Shown one piece after another: positions 1-8,779 of a stretch of 64,000 nucleotides of DNA. Position 1 is the first letter of the stretch, and the number at the start of each line of letters is the position of its first letter. Both the position numbers and the translations under genes were made by a program. This DNA is from CAYMDD01 sp964409675 (GTDB lineage: Bacteria > Pseudomonadota > Alphaproteobacteria > Rickettsiales > SXRF01): positions 1-64,000 of the forward strand of contig CAYPEF010000001.1 of NCBI GenBank assembly GCA_964409675.1, read 5' to 3'. The notes below the pieces were generated by a model that made no database searches, had not been told where the DNA came from, and worked only from the letters and a program-made list of their open reading frames with translations.

Positions 1-276
1 CTTCTCTTCCTCACTGATTTCGGCATCGCCGCCTATCATGCCGGCGTGGAGGCGCATATCTTTTCCGGCCCCACCGACTGCACCGCCACCGGCAGCGGCG
101 ATTCGCTGGAGGAGCTGCGCGCCGCCATCCTGAATGCACCGCTGGTCACCTGCGACCAGGCGATGGTGCATTTCCTTGGCCTCAGCATGGCGGCGTGGAA
201 CGCGCTGGCCGCGCTTGCATTGGGCCTTGCCAGTGCTATCTTCCTGCTGAAATGCAGAAAGAAGGACCGCTCATGA
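1..276 (+). CDS. dsbB: DsbB-family disulfide bond formation protein, C-terminal part
   Basis: The gene is cut by the left edge of the window, so the N-terminal half with the first CXXC pair is missing. The 91 visible codons read a periplasmic loop with the AYHAGVE motif typical of DsbB, then two cysteines (fragment residues 27 and 51) matching the second redox pair of the family, and a last transmembrane helix ending in a basic tail (KCRKKDRS). DsbB reoxidises DsbA in the inner membrane and passes electrons to ubiquinone. The stop overlaps the start of coq7 by 4 bases, so the two are probably co-transcribed, which is fitting because both act on ubiquinone. The family call is good; the exact subfamily cannot be judged from a fragment. 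Confidence 0.8.
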   Translation, partial: LLFLTDFGIAAYHAGVEAHIFSGPTDCTATGSGDSLEELRAAILNAPLVTCDQAMVHFLGLSMAAWNALAALALGLASAIFLLKCRKKDRS

Positions 277-812
277 CCCGCACCCTTCCCGGCGATCTTA
301 CCAAAGAAGAACGCCTGCACCGCATGCTGCGAGTCGATCAGGCCGGCGAATACGGTGCGGTGCGGATCTATGCCGGGCAGCTGGCGGTGCTGAAGCGCCA
401 TGCGAGCGCCCCCCTTATCCGCCACATGGCCGAGCAGGAGCAGCGCCACCTCAACACCTTCAACCAGCTGATGGCCGACCAGCGCGTGCGCCCCACCGCC
501 CTGCAGCCGCTATGGCATATCGGCGGCTGGCTGATGGGCGCGGGTTCCGCCCTGCTTGGTGAAAAGGCCGCCATGGCCTGCACCGTGGCTGTGGAATCGG
601 TGATCGACGGGCATTACCGCAAGCAGGAAGAATCCCTCACCGCTGAAGACGCTGTTTTGCGCGAAACCATCGCCGAGTTCCGCCGCGAGGAAATGGAGCA
701 TCACGACACGGCGCTCGCGCACGGCGCGGAGGAATCGCCGTTTTATGCGCTGCTTAGCACAGCAGTGAAAGCGCAGACCAAGCTCGCCATATGGCTGTCG
801 GAGCGCATCTGA
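273..812 (+). CDS. coq7: Demethoxyubiquinone hydroxylase Coq7
   Basis: The 179-residue protein carries the carboxylate-bridged diiron signature of Coq7: an early glutamate in GEYGAVR (E26), an ExxH in AEQEQRH (E56/H59), a third glutamate in AVESVIDGHY and the C-terminal REEMEHHD motif. Coq7 hydroxylates 3-demethylubiquinol in ubiquinone synthesis, peripherally on the inner membrane. An open frame runs upstream to 195, but ATG 273 is chosen because it sits in the 4-base overlap with the dsbB stop and gives the usual family length. The 3' end overlaps the next gene by 22 bases. The presence of Coq7 rather than UbiF fits an alphaproteobacterium. Confidence 0.93.
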   Translation: MTRTLPGDLTKEERLHRMLRVDQAGEYGAVRIYAGQLAVLKRHASAPLIRHMAEQEQRHLNTFNQLMADQRVRPTALQPLWHIGGWLMGAGSALLGEKAAMACTVAVESVIDGHYRKQEESLTAEDAVLRETIAEFRREEMEHHDTALAHGAEESPFYALLSTAVKAQTKLAIWLSERI

Positions 813-2434
813 GCGAAAATCATCCTGAAGCCGCCAGCCCATGGCTGGCGTTCGCCTTCCTGCTGGCGCTGCTGATCGGTGGCTGCATGGCGGTGCAGCT
901 GCTGGGCTACTGGCTCGGCATTGCGCTCGCGCGCTATGCGCTATGGATCAGCCTGCCGCCGGCGCTGTGGCTGACCTATGGGCATTTCTTCCCGCTGACG
1001 CGCCGCTCTGCGCTTATCGGCGCAGGCATGGCGCTGCTCTTGGTCGGACTGGGATATCTCTCGGCGGGCTGGTGGGACATGAGCTGGGACGGCATGGCCT
1101 ACCAGCAACCGGCGGTGGATGCGCTCTTAAATGGCTGGAACCCGCTCAATGAACGCGCGCTGATGCTCTGGCAGAATATCTACCCATCCGGCGCATGGGG
1201 CGTGGAGGCGTCGGTGGCGGCGCTCAGCAACTCCATCGAAGCGGCGAAGATGCTGAATATCTGGTGGCTGGTGATCGCGCTGCCGGTATTGCTGCGCGGG
1301 CTTGCCGTGCATAAAGGTGCGCTCACGCGCAAGGATCAATTGCTCGCCTGCCTCATGGCGCTCAGCCCCGTTTTTCTCTCACAGATGCTTACGCATTACG
1401 TGGACGGCATGATCTACCAGGCGGGCCTTGCCTTCCTCGGCGCGCTGCTGATGCTGGCGGGAAGCTTGCGCGAGCGGCAGGCGGCGTATGCGCTGATGGC
1501 AGTTAGCATCCTCTTCATCGTCAACGCTAAGCTCTCCGGCATCTACCACGCGGTGATGCTGTGCGCCATGGCGGTGGTGTTTCTCTGGCTGCGTACCCGG
1601 CGCTTTCCCTGCCGTGCCACGGCCATATTATTCGTCACCGGACTGGCGGCAGTGCTGCTGTTTGGCTTCCGCCCCTATGTCACCAACCTGATGGAATATG
1701 GCTCGCTGCTGCACACGGATGCGCAGTCCTTCTCCGGCTCGCAGCGTCCCGCAAATCTTGCCGACATGCCTGCGCCGCAGAAATTCCTCTATTCGCTGTT
1801 CTCCGCCACCGGTGGCGAAGGGGCGAATGACCCGGCGCAGCTCAAATGGCCGTGGCAGGTGGGCGAAAAGGAGTGGGCGCTTACCGGTGTGCCCGACATC
1901 CGCACCGGCGGCTTCGGGCCGCTTTTCGCGTTGGGGCTTGTGCTTGCGCTGATGAGCGCTGCATACGCGCTAGCGCGCCGTGAGCCGCCGGACCGCCTGC
2001 TGCTCTGGCTGGCATTCGGCTGTTTTGCTTCCTCCGCCCTGTTTCCCGAAGGGTGGTGGGCGCGTTATGTGCCCTTTGCCTATGCCGCGCCGCTATTGCT
2101 GCTGCTGGCGCTTCCGCCCGCGGCGGCAACCCGCCTCACGGCGCTTGCCGTGCTCGCCTTCCTGCTCAACAGCGCCGCCGCCGGCTATTTCTCCTATGCT
2201 TTCTTCCACCGCCTGAACGCGCGCTTTGCCGCCATGGCGGACACGCTGCGCGCCCAGCAGCCCGCGTCCGTCTATCTGGTGCCGCCCGGCTCCGATTACG
2301 AAATCTACAGCCACAGCTACATCACCCTCCAGCGCCGCCTGCACCTGCTCGGCATCGACACCACGGTGAAAGTGGACGCTGAATGCACCCACAAGGCGGC
2401 AGACTGGGCGGGGTTTGAGATTTGTTATCAGTAA
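791..2434 (+). CDS. Polytopic inner-membrane protein of unknown function
   Basis: This 547-residue protein has about eleven or twelve hydrophobic segments, with a loop between the first few containing WDGMAYQQPAVDALLNGWNP. An acidic or aspartate-bearing loop early in the chain followed by many helices and a short soluble C-terminal domain resembles lipid-linked sugar transferases of the GT-C/PMT type, but I cannot identify a diagnostic motif, so the function is left open. The ATG at 791 lies inside the coq7 coding end, which suggests translational coupling with dsbB-coq7. The coding sequence is GC-rich like its neighbours. The sequence directly after its stop turns sharply AT-rich. Confidence 0.8.
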   Translation: MAVGAHLSENHPEAASPWLAFAFLLALLIGGCMAVQLLGYWLGIALARYALWISLPPALWLTYGHFFPLTRRSALIGAGMALLLVGLGYLSAGWWDMSWDGMAYQQPAVDALLNGWNPLNERALMLWQNIYPSGAWGVEASVAALSNSIEAAKMLNIWWLVIALPVLLRGLAVHKGALTRKDQLLACLMALSPVFLSQMLTHYVDGMIYQAGLAFLGALLMLAGSLRERQAAYALMAVSILFIVNAKLSGIYHAVMLCAMAVVFLWLRTRRFPCRATAILFVTGLAAVLLFGFRPYVTNLMEYGSLLHTDAQSFSGSQRPANLADMPAPQKFLYSLFSATGGEGANDPAQLKWPWQVGEKEWALTGVPDIRTGGFGPLFALGLVLALMSAAYALARREPPDRLLLWLAFGCFASSALFPEGWWARYVPFAYAAPLLLLLALPPAAATRLTALAVLAFLLNSAAAGYFSYAFFHRLNARFAAMADTLRAQQPASVYLVPPGSDYEIYSHSYITLQRRLHLLGIDTTVKVDAECTHKAADWAGFEICYQ

Positions 2435-2491
2435 GCTTCCAGCGGATTTGATAGCTATTTAATAATATAAAAATGAATCTGCTGGTATTTA

Positions 2492-2505
2492 AATGGCGGA
2501 GCGGA
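2492..2505. repeat. Direct repeat of tRNA-Ser 3' end (candidate distal att site)
   Basis: The 14 bases match 3955-3968 at 13 positions; the mismatch is C2502 against G3965. The first ten bases also form one arm of an inverted repeat with 2540-2549, followed by a T run, so the segment could instead serve as a terminator for the membrane-protein gene ending at 2434. Confidence 0.45.
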
Positions 2506-2680
2506 GGTTCGCTACTAGGCATGTTCTCAGTATAGTAAATCCGCCATTTTTTAAAAGTAAAGCAACTGATTTGCTGTAAGATTGGGCGTAAAAGAACTGA
2601 TTGGTTGATTCAATGGCAGTATATTGAAATGTAATTTAAAATATACTAAATAAAAAGTTAATATAATTATGCTATCATAA

Positions 2681-3664
2681 ATGGCTATGGCCCTTCCCAA
2701 TCTACAAAAAATTTTCACGGACGCTGGTGTAAAGCCGCCTAAATTTAGGTTGCGCATTTATGATGCCACAAAAAGAGATGACGTAAGTATTGATCTCAAT
2801 CCAAGCGATCCTCAAATCCCACGAGATCAAGCTTATTGGGCAACAACAGCACTCCAAGATACAGCCGCAGAGATTCAGAATTTACTTAAGTTAAATCCTG
2901 CGCTATTGGCAAATTTTATTAAGGACAAAGGGGAGATCTGGCTCGGTGGAGAGAATTCCAAACTACATGCATCCGCCTATTTATCAAGATATCGTGATGA
3001 GTGCGAAAATTTCGCTGTTTTCTTGAAAACAGGCAAAGGTAATCTGCCGCATGAGCTAGGCCATCATGTCGATTGTCCAGGTGATTGGGGGCAATTTCGT
3101 CACAGCCGCTCCGATCTTTATGATTTCTGTGCCAAATACGATAGGTTTTTTCATCCTGATGGTGCCTCCAATACTATTTTAGAGTTACTAAAAAAACGTG
3201 GTTATGAACAATATGAGCATGGCGAACATTTTGCTGTTTTCATTGAGCAATTCCTTGGGTCACAAGACCATAAGCCTTCGTCCTTATTAGAAGCTTATAA
3301 AACCTTGGTTGAATTGGATTTGGAATATCAGCTTTCGCGTCCTGATTTTGTACTTGATAGAGGAGTAGATGTGATTTCGCGATATGCGAATGTTCCTTTG
3401 CATCAAATTCTTTCTCCTGAAACATCGGATGCCATTTCAGAGTTTTTGGAAACAAAGATGAAAATAATGAATCCGGATACTGATCGAAATAGCGTCTCCA
3501 TATTCCAAGAACGCGCTGACCGCTTACAATGCACTATTGAAGAACAGGCAGCTGTTTCTATTAGAAAGTATGTAGCAGAGATTCGCGAAGCGGTTGGATT
3601 GCCGTCTTTAGCCGCGGCATCTTCAGAAAAAAGAAAAACTGGCTGGGGAATAGCACAAAGCTAA
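2681..3664 (+). CDS. Putative HELGH zinc metallopeptidase, anthrax lethal factor-like
   Basis: The 327-residue protein contains LPHELGHHVD, a classical HExxH zinc site (H124, E125, H128), and about 55 residues later GEHFAVFIEQFL, whose E182 is placed like the third zinc ligand in the lethal-factor-like (ATLF) clan where the pattern is E-x-F-A-x-x-F. No signal peptide or membrane segment is visible, so it is either cytoplasmic or exported by an unconventional route. Two in-frame ATGs (2681, 2687) are possible starts and neither has a clear ribosome binding site. The gene is AT-rich, stands alone between the att-like repeats and uses A/T-ending codons unlike its neighbours, which supports lateral acquisition. 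Family members include toxins and phage or island-borne peptidases; the substrate here is unknown. Confidence 0.75.
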   Translation: MAMALPNLQKIFTDAGVKPPKFRLRIYDATKRDDVSIDLNPSDPQIPRDQAYWATTALQDTAAEIQNLLKLNPALLANFIKDKGEIWLGGENSKLHASAYLSRYRDECENFAVFLKTGKGNLPHELGHHVDCPGDWGQFRHSRSDLYDFCAKYDRFFHPDGASNTILELLKKRGYEQYEHGEHFAVFIEQFLGSQDHKPSSLLEAYKTLVELDLEYQLSRPDFVLDRGVDVISRYANVPLHQILSPETSDAISEFLETKMKIMNPDTDRNSVSIFQERADRLQCTIEEQAAVSIRKYVAEIREAVGLPSLAAASSEKRKTGWGIAQS

Positions 3665-3956
3665 TATCTTCACTTATTTCAGCTATCCGTATCGCAGAGA
3701 TAGTTTTGCGCTTAGATATTGCTATGCGGAGGGTTCTTATAATGAAATGTCCTCTGTCTCTGTGCCTCTATACTGCATCTCTGTCAGGTAAATCAGCAAG
3801 TTGCTGAATTTACTTGCAAACAATTTCTCTCTTTCCGATCAAAAGAAAACAACCCATCTGTTTTTTATAAAATTTTCAATGGAGGATATTTTATGTAAGT
3901 ATTTGCATTTCAATAATTTAGAAACAACCAATGGTGGGTTTTTCTGTGCAAAATAA

Positions 3957-4047
3957 TGGCGGAGGGGATGAGATTCGAACTCACGATACGGGTTCGCCGT
4001 ATACACACTTTCCAGGCGTGCGCCTTCAACCACTCGGCCACCCCTCC
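3957..4047 (-). tRNA. tRNA-Ser (anticodon GGA)
   Basis: Read on the minus strand the 91 bases fold as a class II tRNA with a 7-bp acceptor stem GGAGGGG/CCCCTCC, discriminator G and encoded CCA, an anticodon stem-loop with GGA in the loop, a long variable arm, and a T-loop TTCGAAT. Its 3' end faces the AT-rich metallopeptidase insert. Confidence 0.95.
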
Positions 4048-4455
4048 GCAATAAACCGTCGGGGCGTTTGCCGCCTCGCGGTTGAAATGTAATCAGAGGG
4101 CCGCTCACTTTCGTTCGCTGTGGCACCCGGCCACCCCTCCGTACTATGCCACGCAAGGGCAGGGGCCCGGTGGCGGAAATGTCAAGCGGGGCAGCGTGTG
4201 CCCCGGAAACAGGGCGCGAATGCTTGCACAGGCCCCGGCGTATGTCAATAGCTAACCTTGCCGGCCTGTCGCTTGGGGGAAAGGGTATCCCTATGATATG
4301 CCAGTGGTTTTTATATATGCGTTGTGCCGGGCAAGCAAATGCGTGGAAAATGCCGCGCTACAAGCGGTGTTGCGCAGCCGAAGGAAATGCAGATATGTGC
4401 GCATCCGCACGGTTGATTTAGGCATGGCAGGTATGTAAGCTGCGCGTTAATCATT
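4048..4455. other. Intergenic stretch with partial tRNA-Ser 5' copy
   Basis: No convincing gene is present. Positions 4124-4143 repeat the tRNA-Ser 5' region (4031-4050) with 18 of 20 bases identical, spaced 93 bases away, close to one tRNA length. The rest of a second tRNA is not recognisable, so this is a remnant of a tandem copy or of a recombination event. An open frame at 4146-4421 has no family resemblance and no ribosome binding site. Confidence 0.5.
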
Positions 4456-5355
4456 ATGCCACTATTGAGAAGTTTTCCATCCTTTATGTCCCTCAAGCAT
4501 TTCTATTCCGACCCTTATTTGCATATTCGCTCCTTCGCCTATAATCTCTGCATCGCGCTTGCTGCCTGCGCCGTCGCCTATGCGCTGCACAGCGCCGAGT
4601 TTTACTATTTCGCGCCGCATTGGTGGCACCTGGCGCTGGTGCCGCTGGGGATTTATGTAGGCGGCCTGTCGGCGGTGTTTATCCATAATGCCTCGCACGG
4701 CAGTTTCCCGTATGCGTGGATGGACCGTTTGTTCGGCCAGATTGCCGGCATGCACCAGCTGTGGGGCTTCTTCGGCTGGAAGTTCATCCATATGCTGCAC
4801 CACCAATATTCCGACCGCGACGGGCTGGACCCGCACCCGCCCAAAGGAAAAACCTTCTGGCAATTCACGCGCGACATGTTCCTGAAATCCTCGTTCCAGG
4901 TAACCAAGCGCTACCGCGAGCATTGGGGCATGAGCCGGCGCACGCAGCTGCTGCGCATGGGCGTGTATATGAGCTTCCTCTCGATGGTGGCGGCGCATCT
5001 GGTATTCTGGTATCTGCTGCTCGGGCCGGTGGGTTTTGTATTCTTCTTCGTGCCGTCCTATGTTGCCAACCACCTGCTGTTCGCGGACATTAACTACCGC
5101 GCCCATCCGGCGGACCCGGATACCGGCGACACCCGCCCGGCCAACATGAACGACGATCTCTATTATAAAATCGCCAATGCCCTGTGGTTCGGCATTTACT
5201 TCCACGGCAACCATCACCGCCGCCCGACCCTGTTCAACCCGCGCCATATGGAAGCGCAGGAACAGCGCCTGCGCGCCATGGCGGCTGTTCCCGCGGTGCC
5301 GATGCCGGTGGCTGCCAGCGTGCCCGCAGCGGAGCCGGTGCAGGTGAGCGCCTGA
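4456..5355 (+). CDS. Membrane fatty-acid desaturase
   Basis: The protein has the three histidine clusters of membrane diiron desaturases: HNASHG, HMLHHQYSD and HGNHHRRP, interspersed with four hydrophobic segments, in about 300 residues. These enzymes insert a double bond into acyl chains using oxygen in the inner membrane. The last 25 residues are an alanine/proline/valine-rich tail without known role. Starts are possible at 4456 or at ATG 4486 (MSLKHFY); 4486 begins close to where family alignments would usually start and has a weak purine stretch upstream, so the true protein may be ten residues shorter. The gene stands alone, convergent with the sensor kinase that ends 14 bases away. Confidence 0.88.
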   Translation: MPLLRSFPSFMSLKHFYSDPYLHIRSFAYNLCIALAACAVAYALHSAEFYYFAPHWWHLALVPLGIYVGGLSAVFIHNASHGSFPYAWMDRLFGQIAGMHQLWGFFGWKFIHMLHHQYSDRDGLDPHPPKGKTFWQFTRDMFLKSSFQVTKRYREHWGMSRRTQLLRMGVYMSFLSMVAAHLVFWYLLLGPVGFVFFFVPSYVANHLLFADINYRAHPADPDTGDTRPANMNDDLYYKIANALWFGIYFHGNHHRRPTLFNPRHMEAQEQRLRAMAAVPAVPMPVAASVPAAEPVQVSA

Positions 5356-5368
5356 TAAAATACGTCCG

Positions 5369-7480
5369 CTAGCTGCGGGGGAAAAGCGAAAGCTTGCGCG
5401 GCGGGGCGGGAGAATGCTCCGCCGCCGGCGTTTCTACCGCCAGTTTCGCCTTGTGGAAAAAACGCTCTGTTTTGGCGAATTCCACGCGCAGCCGCGCCAT
5501 ATGCTCCTGCTGCTGCGTGGCGTCGAACGTGCCCTCCTCATGCGCCTTGGAAGCAAGCGAGGCGAGGCGGTGCGCACCGATGGTCACCGCGCCGCCCTTC
5601 AGTTGGTGCGCCGCTTCGTGCCACAGGCTGGCATCGCTGCTTCGCATGGCGCGCTCCATCTCGGCGAAATTCTCGCGCGAGCGCTCCAGAAACATCGCCA
5701 CCGCCTGCCGCTCCAGTTCCATGTCGCCGCCGCTGATGGCATGCAGATCCTCCAACGAGATGGCGGCGGACGCGTCATCCGCCTGCGCGGTGGCATCCGG
5801 CGCAAAGCGAATCCAGCGGCTGAGCGTGCGCTTAAGCTCGGGGATGGTGACCGGCTTGCTGATATAGGCGTTCATGCCGGCATCCAGGCAGCGCTCTCGG
5901 TCGCCGCGCATGGCGCTGGCCGTCATGGCGATGATGGGGATGCGGAATGAGCCGACGGCTTCTTCAATCTCACGGATGAGATAGGTGGCCTGGTAGCCGT
6001 TTTTCACCGGCATGTGGCAATCCATCAATATCAGGTCGAATTTCTTCACCTGCATGGCTTCCAGCACCTGCTCGCCGTTTTCTACCAGCTCAAACTGGCG
6101 AATGCCCAATTGCTCGAATACGCGGCTGATGAAGAGGCGGCTCAGCGGATGGTCTTCTGCCACGAGAATGCGCACCTCCTCCGGCTTCATCTGCAGCGGG
6201 ATGCCTTCCTGCTCCATGCCGCCCAGCCAGTTGCCGCCGAGCTCCGGATGCACCGATTCGGTAAAGGTGAACGGCAGGCGGAACCAGAAGGTGGAGCCTT
6301 TGCCCGGGTCACTGTCCACGCCGATGCTGCCGCCCATCATGCTAACCAGCTGGCGGCAGATGGAAAGGCCGAGGCCGGTGCCGCCGTAGCGCCTTGTGGT
6401 GGAGGTGTCTCCTTGCGCGAATTTCTCGAAAATCACCTTCTGCTTCGCCTTGGCGATGCCGATGCCGGTATCTTGCACCTGAAAGAGGATTTCCACCGTG
6501 TCCGGCCCGGTTTCCACCGGCAGCACCTCCACGGTGACATGGCCGTCATCGGTATATTTAATGGCGTTGCTGATCAGGTTGGTAAGAATGCGCGCCACGC
6601 GCGTGGGGTCGCCCAGCAGCGGCGGCAGGGGCGGGTCGGGCAGGAGATGCGTGAGCAGGATGGCCTTGTGGCTGGCCAGCGGCTTGAGCGAATCGCAGAC
6701 GCGCGCCACCAGCCGACCCAGATCGAAGCCGATGGATTCCAGCACTACCTCGTTCGCCTCGATCTTGGAGAGGTCCAGAATATCGTTCACGATCTCCAGC
6801 AGATTGCGCGAGGACTGGTAAATTCCGTCGGCCAGTTCATATTGCTCGGGGCGTTTTTCGCTGTCCATCAGCAGCTGCGACATGCCAAGAATGCAGTGCA
6901 GCGGCGTGCGCAGCTCGTGCGACATATTGGCCAGGAAGTCGCTTTTAGCATTGTTGGCGAGCTCCGCCTCCGCCTTGGCTTCCTCAGCATGTATGATGGC
7001 TGCGGCAAGCTCGGCATTTTTCTGCCGCATTTCTTCGCTGAAGCACTGAAGCGTTTCTTCGGCGCGTTTCTGCTCGGTAATATTTTCCAGAATGCCCAGC
7101 AGCAGCATTGGTTCACCCTTGGCGTTATATAGCGGAACTTTGCGCGTATGCAGCGTCCATTCGCCGCTGGGAGTAGTGATGGTTTCGGATAGAATGTCGA
7201 GCGTCTGGCGCGAGCGCATCACCTGCTCGTCGGTGGCGCGGAAGCGGCGGGCTTCCTCCTCGGGGAAATGATCGAAATCCGTGGTGCCGAGCATGCGCGT
7301 GCGCGGAAGCCCCAGCACCTGCTCCGCCATGGCGTTCCAGATGACGAAGCGATAATTGTCTTTTGCATCTTTGGCGAACACCGCCACCGGCAGCGCCTCG
7401 ATAATCGTTTCGATAAACGCGTTCTCCAGCGGAACGGACGATGCCTTGATGTGCGGCTGTTGCGAAGAAATGATCGCCAT
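5369..7480 (-). CDS. Hybrid sensor histidine kinase (PAS-HisKA-HATPase-REC-HPt)
   Basis: The 703-residue protein begins with a PAS domain (about 20-145), a short coiled coil, then a HisKA domain with the phospho-acceptor in MSHELRTPL (H188), an HATPase domain with GTGLGLSICRQL, a receiver domain with the phospho-aspartate in LMDCHMP (D487), and a C-terminal HPt domain with the histidine in AHQLKGG (H625). It thus carries a complete internal His-Asp-His phosphorelay. No transmembrane segment is seen, so it is a soluble sensor with a PAS input. The cognate response regulator is not adjacent. It is monocistronic and its 5' region (7481-7741) is AT-rich and divergent from the next gene. Confidence 0.95.
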   Translation of the reverse strand: MAIISSQQPHIKASSVPLENAFIETIIEALPVAVFAKDAKDNYRFVIWNAMAEQVLGLPRTRMLGTTDFDHFPEEEARRFRATDEQVMRSRQTLDILSETITTPSGEWTLHTRKVPLYNAKGEPMLLLGILENITEQKRAEETLQCFSEEMRQKNAELAAAIIHAEEAKAEAELANNAKSDFLANMSHELRTPLHCILGMSQLLMDSEKRPEQYELADGIYQSSRNLLEIVNDILDLSKIEANEVVLESIGFDLGRLVARVCDSLKPLASHKAILLTHLLPDPPLPPLLGDPTRVARILTNLISNAIKYTDDGHVTVEVLPVETGPDTVEILFQVQDTGIGIAKAKQKVIFEKFAQGDTSTTRRYGGTGLGLSICRQLVSMMGGSIGVDSDPGKGSTFWFRLPFTFTESVHPELGGNWLGGMEQEGIPLQMKPEEVRILVAEDHPLSRLFISRVFEQLGIRQFELVENGEQVLEAMQVKKFDLILMDCHMPVKNGYQATYLIREIEEAVGSFRIPIIAMTASAMRGDRERCLDAGMNAYISKPVTIPELKRTLSRWIRFAPDATAQADDASAAISLEDLHAISGGDMELERQAVAMFLERSRENFAEMERAMRSSDASLWHEAAHQLKGGAVTIGAHRLASLASKAHEEGTFDATQQQEHMARLRVEFAKTERFFHKAKLAVETPAAEHSPAPPRKLSLFPRS

Positions 7481-7741
7481 AACGCCTCATGAAATGCGAG
7501 CGTAAGAGAATTATGCACTATAGCATACATGACTAAAAAGGCCATTTATTTAAATTCTAAAAACACTTAACCGGGTTTTTTATGCACTGTTAGCGCCCAT
7601 TGGCATAATTGCGGATAGTGCGTTTATATGTCACGCTCGGCGCCTGGATTCTGATAGCGGTTCTGCACGTTTAAGCGATGAATTGCTTTTTGCGGTTGAT
7701 GGATTAACACTGGGGATGGAACGGCCACGATAAGGAGCAGC

Positions 7742-8779
7742 ATGACGGAATTCGCGTTAAATGGAGATATGGCCATCGATCAGCCAAATGAAGGCGAGGA
7801 AGTGCGCCTTCCGCATAACAGCGGCGCGTATTGCTGCGATGGCTGGCGGGGATTGCGCGTATCGAAGAGTCCAAGCATCATAACGGTGCAGCGTGTCAAG
7901 GAAGGGCCGCGCGGATTGCCGTATAGCCTGAAAACGGTAGTGCATTCCGCTGCCAGTGCAATAGACGCTGGAGATTATCTGTGCCTGCACTCCATGCTGA
8001 GCGGCGACCAGATGCAGAAGCTGGCATACGGCACGCCGCAGGCGCAAACCTCATCCGTTGCCTTTCATGCACGCTCGAATATTCCGGGCATATTCGGCTT
8101 TAACCTGGCGAATATTGACGGAAGCCGCACCATTGTGCGTACCTTCACCCTGCCAGAAGCGGACCAATGGACGGAAGTGAAACTGGAAAATATTTCTGGC
8201 TGCACAGACGGACACTGGTCGGGGGAGGGGAAGCTCTGGGGATTCATGGTGTTCTTCGCCTGTTGCGGCAGCACTTACCAGGCGCCGGAGCCCAACCGCT
8301 GGCATACCAGCGATTATGGCAGCACCGTGGAGCAGACCAACCGGCATTTATTAGAGCCCGGCTCCTATTTCCAGATCACCGGCGTGCGCCATGTTATAGG
8401 TCCGGCAGCAAAAGCATTCGAGCCTATGCCGAAGGAATTGAAACGCTGCCAGCAGACCTATGAAAAATCATACCCGGCCGGTATAAAGCCCGGCGCCCCA
8501 ACCGGGCGCGGCATTGGGTATGGGTTTGGCAAAACCGCCAAGGGCGTTGCGAATGTTTCACACAGTTTCGCCTCAACGAAAATCCGAAATCCGGACGTGG
8601 TAATCTATTCTCCTTTAAGCGGTACGGCAAACGCGGTGCATAATATACGTACAGGTAAAGACATGCCGGGTACACTCGTATCCGTCGATAAGCGCGGCTT
8701 TACTTTTTCCGTGGCCGGTGTGGAGCAGGGAGCCGAGCTGAACTGGCACTGGAGCGCGGACGCCCGGCTTAAGCCGTGA
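7742..8779 (+). CDS. Orphan protein with phage tail/receptor-binding-like C-terminal motif
   Basis: This 345-residue protein has no signal peptide. Its middle and C-terminal region (about 207-246) reads GSYFQITGVRHVIGPAAKAF followed by a short spacer and ELKRCQQTYEKS. This pattern, an aromatic-Q-I-T-G-V strand, a G-x-x-A-x-x-F-E turn and then E-L-x-x-C-Q-x-x-Y-x-K-S, is characteristic of structural proteins of tailed phages and prophage tail fibres, where it ends a carbohydrate-binding-type beta sandwich. No other phage gene is near. The ATG at 7742 follows AAGGAG. The stop overlaps the convergent DUF1275 gene by 11 bases. It could be a domesticated tail-fibre adhesin or a prophage remnant. 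Confidence 0.7.
   Translation: MTEFALNGDMAIDQPNEGEEVRLPHNSGAYCCDGWRGLRVSKSPSIITVQRVKEGPRGLPYSLKTVVHSAASAIDAGDYLCLHSMLSGDQMQKLAYGTPQAQTSSVAFHARSNIPGIFGFNLANIDGSRTIVRTFTLPEADQWTEVKLENISGCTDGHWSGEGKLWGFMVFFACCGSTYQAPEPNRWHTSDYGSTVEQTNRHLLEPGSYFQITGVRHVIGPAAKAFEPMPKELKRCQQTYEKSYPAGIKPGAPTGRGIGYGFGKTAKGVANVSHSFASTKIRNPDVVIYSPLSGTANAVHNIRTGKDMPGTLVSVDKRGFTFSVAGVEQGAELNWHWSADARLKP

Larger units (their letters stand above)
2492..3968. mobile_element. Candidate tRNA-Ser-targeted single-gene insert
   Basis: Positions 3955-3968, which are the 3' end of tRNA-Ser including CCA, are repeated in direct orientation at 2492-2505 with 13 of 14 bases identical. The roughly 1.46 kb between the copies is distinctly AT-rich against GC-rich flanks and holds a single gene, a HELGH metallopeptidase. 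Repeated tRNA 3' ends are the standard scar of tyrosine-recombinase integration, so I read this as a minimal genomic insert. No integrase is present, so it would have to be immobile or moved in trans. A caution is that the left copy also overlaps a 10-base inverted repeat (2491-2500 with 2540-2549), which offers a non-integrative explanation. Confidence 0.45.

Noticed and set aside
4146..4421. Open frame of 91 codons upstream of the desaturase
   Set aside because: No ribosome binding site, no family resemblance, Cys/Met/Arg-rich composition typical of chance frames.
4462..5247. Open frame of 261 codons antisense to the desaturase
   Set aside because: The plus-strand gene has all three histidine boxes; the antisense product has no recognisable features.
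6014..7132. Long open frame (372 codons) on the plus strand
   Set aside because: It is wholly antisense to the hybrid histidine kinase, whose domains are unmistakable; high GC content creates such shadow frames.
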